NCBI GenBank assembly: GCA_018302725.1
Contig: JAGVZJ010000013.1
Span: 1 to 14,466 of the forward strand
Source: Candidatus Woesearchaeota archaeon
GTDB lineage: Archaea; Nanobdellota; Nanobdellia; SCGC-AAA011-G17; GW2011-AR20
Length of the DNA: 14,466 nt
Reading direction: 5' to 3'
Below the pieces are notes generated by a model. The model was given only the letters and a program-made list of their open reading frames with translations. It was not told where the DNA came from and ran no database searches. How positions within the stretch are numbered: position 1 is the stretch's first letter; every line of letters begins with the position of its first letter. This document shows positions 14,380 through 14,466 of this stretch, one piece after another. A program made the position numbers and the translations under genes.

Positions 14380-14388
14380 ATCTTATTA
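14380..14388 (+). promoter_or_regulatory. TATA-like element for the right-edge gene
   Basis: CTTATTAAT centred about 27 nt before ATG 14411. Confidence 0.35.
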
Positions 14389-14410
14389 ATGATTAGCATT
14401 TACCATATTT

Positions 14411-14466
14411 ATGGAGAATACAAGAAAAAAATTAAGCATTTACTGGGATGAGCTTATATCAAAAAA
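14411..14466 (+). CDS. Start of a divergent plus-strand gene, cut by the right edge
   Basis: From ATG 14411 the frame reads MENTRKKLSIYWDELISK and is open to the edge. A TATA-like CTTATTAAT at 14380-14388 is about 27 nt upstream, matching the leaderless pattern of the other genes. The fragment is too short for a family call; it could also be a chance ORF. Confidence 0.5.
   Translation, partial: MENTRKKLSIYWDELISK

Overview
The window is AT-rich, densely packed archaeal DNA. The evidence is archaeal-type SRP54 and FtsY, archaeal ribosomal proteins uS15 and eS1, a stand-alone Bud32 (KEOPS) kinase, TATA-box promoters about 26 nt upstream of start codons (implying mostly leaderless mRNAs), tRNAs without encoded CCA, and a tRNA-Val with a probable bulge-helix-bulge intron. 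The large uncharacterised surface proteins, many very small genes and overlapping stop/start codons suggest a small-genome DPANN lineage of the Woesearchaeota/Pacearchaeota kind. That placement is inference; no rRNA is present.

Region 1-6906 (minus strand) is a three-gene surface operon read from a promoter near 6935. It encodes a 40-residue ribbon-helix-helix-like protein, a 639-residue protein with a pilin-like N-terminal anchor, and a secreted protein of at least 1621 residues that runs off the left edge. The last carries a convincing bacterial/phage-type lytic transglycosylase domain with an EF-hand-like loop, which is unexpected in an archaeon and is the main discovery candidate. Region 6968-7741 holds an unrecognised 257-residue gene.

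Region 7790-9676 is a translation cluster: tRNA-Val(GAC) with a 25-28 nt insert in its D-loop, a tiny plus-strand ORF, tRNA-Thr(TGT), the uS15-eS1 operon with an unusually long leader that can form two mutually exclusive stems, an 81-residue elongation-factor domain-2-like protein, and tRNA-Gln(TTG). A plus-strand gene of unknown function follows (9767-10117) and converges, with no spacer, on the cluster to its right.

Region 10118-14322 (minus strand) reads ftsY, a Ca2+/cation antiporter, srp54, bud32 and a 35-residue single-pass membrane protein. ftsY, the antiporter and srp54 each have their own TATA box; srp54, bud32 and the small membrane gene are packed with stop/start contacts and probably form one transcript. 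The cluster joins co-translational membrane targeting (SRP54, FtsY) to tRNA t6A modification (Bud32). A divergent plus-strand gene starts at 14411 and is cut by the right edge. No stretch over 300 bases lacks a gene, and I saw no insertion sequence, CRISPR array or rRNA.
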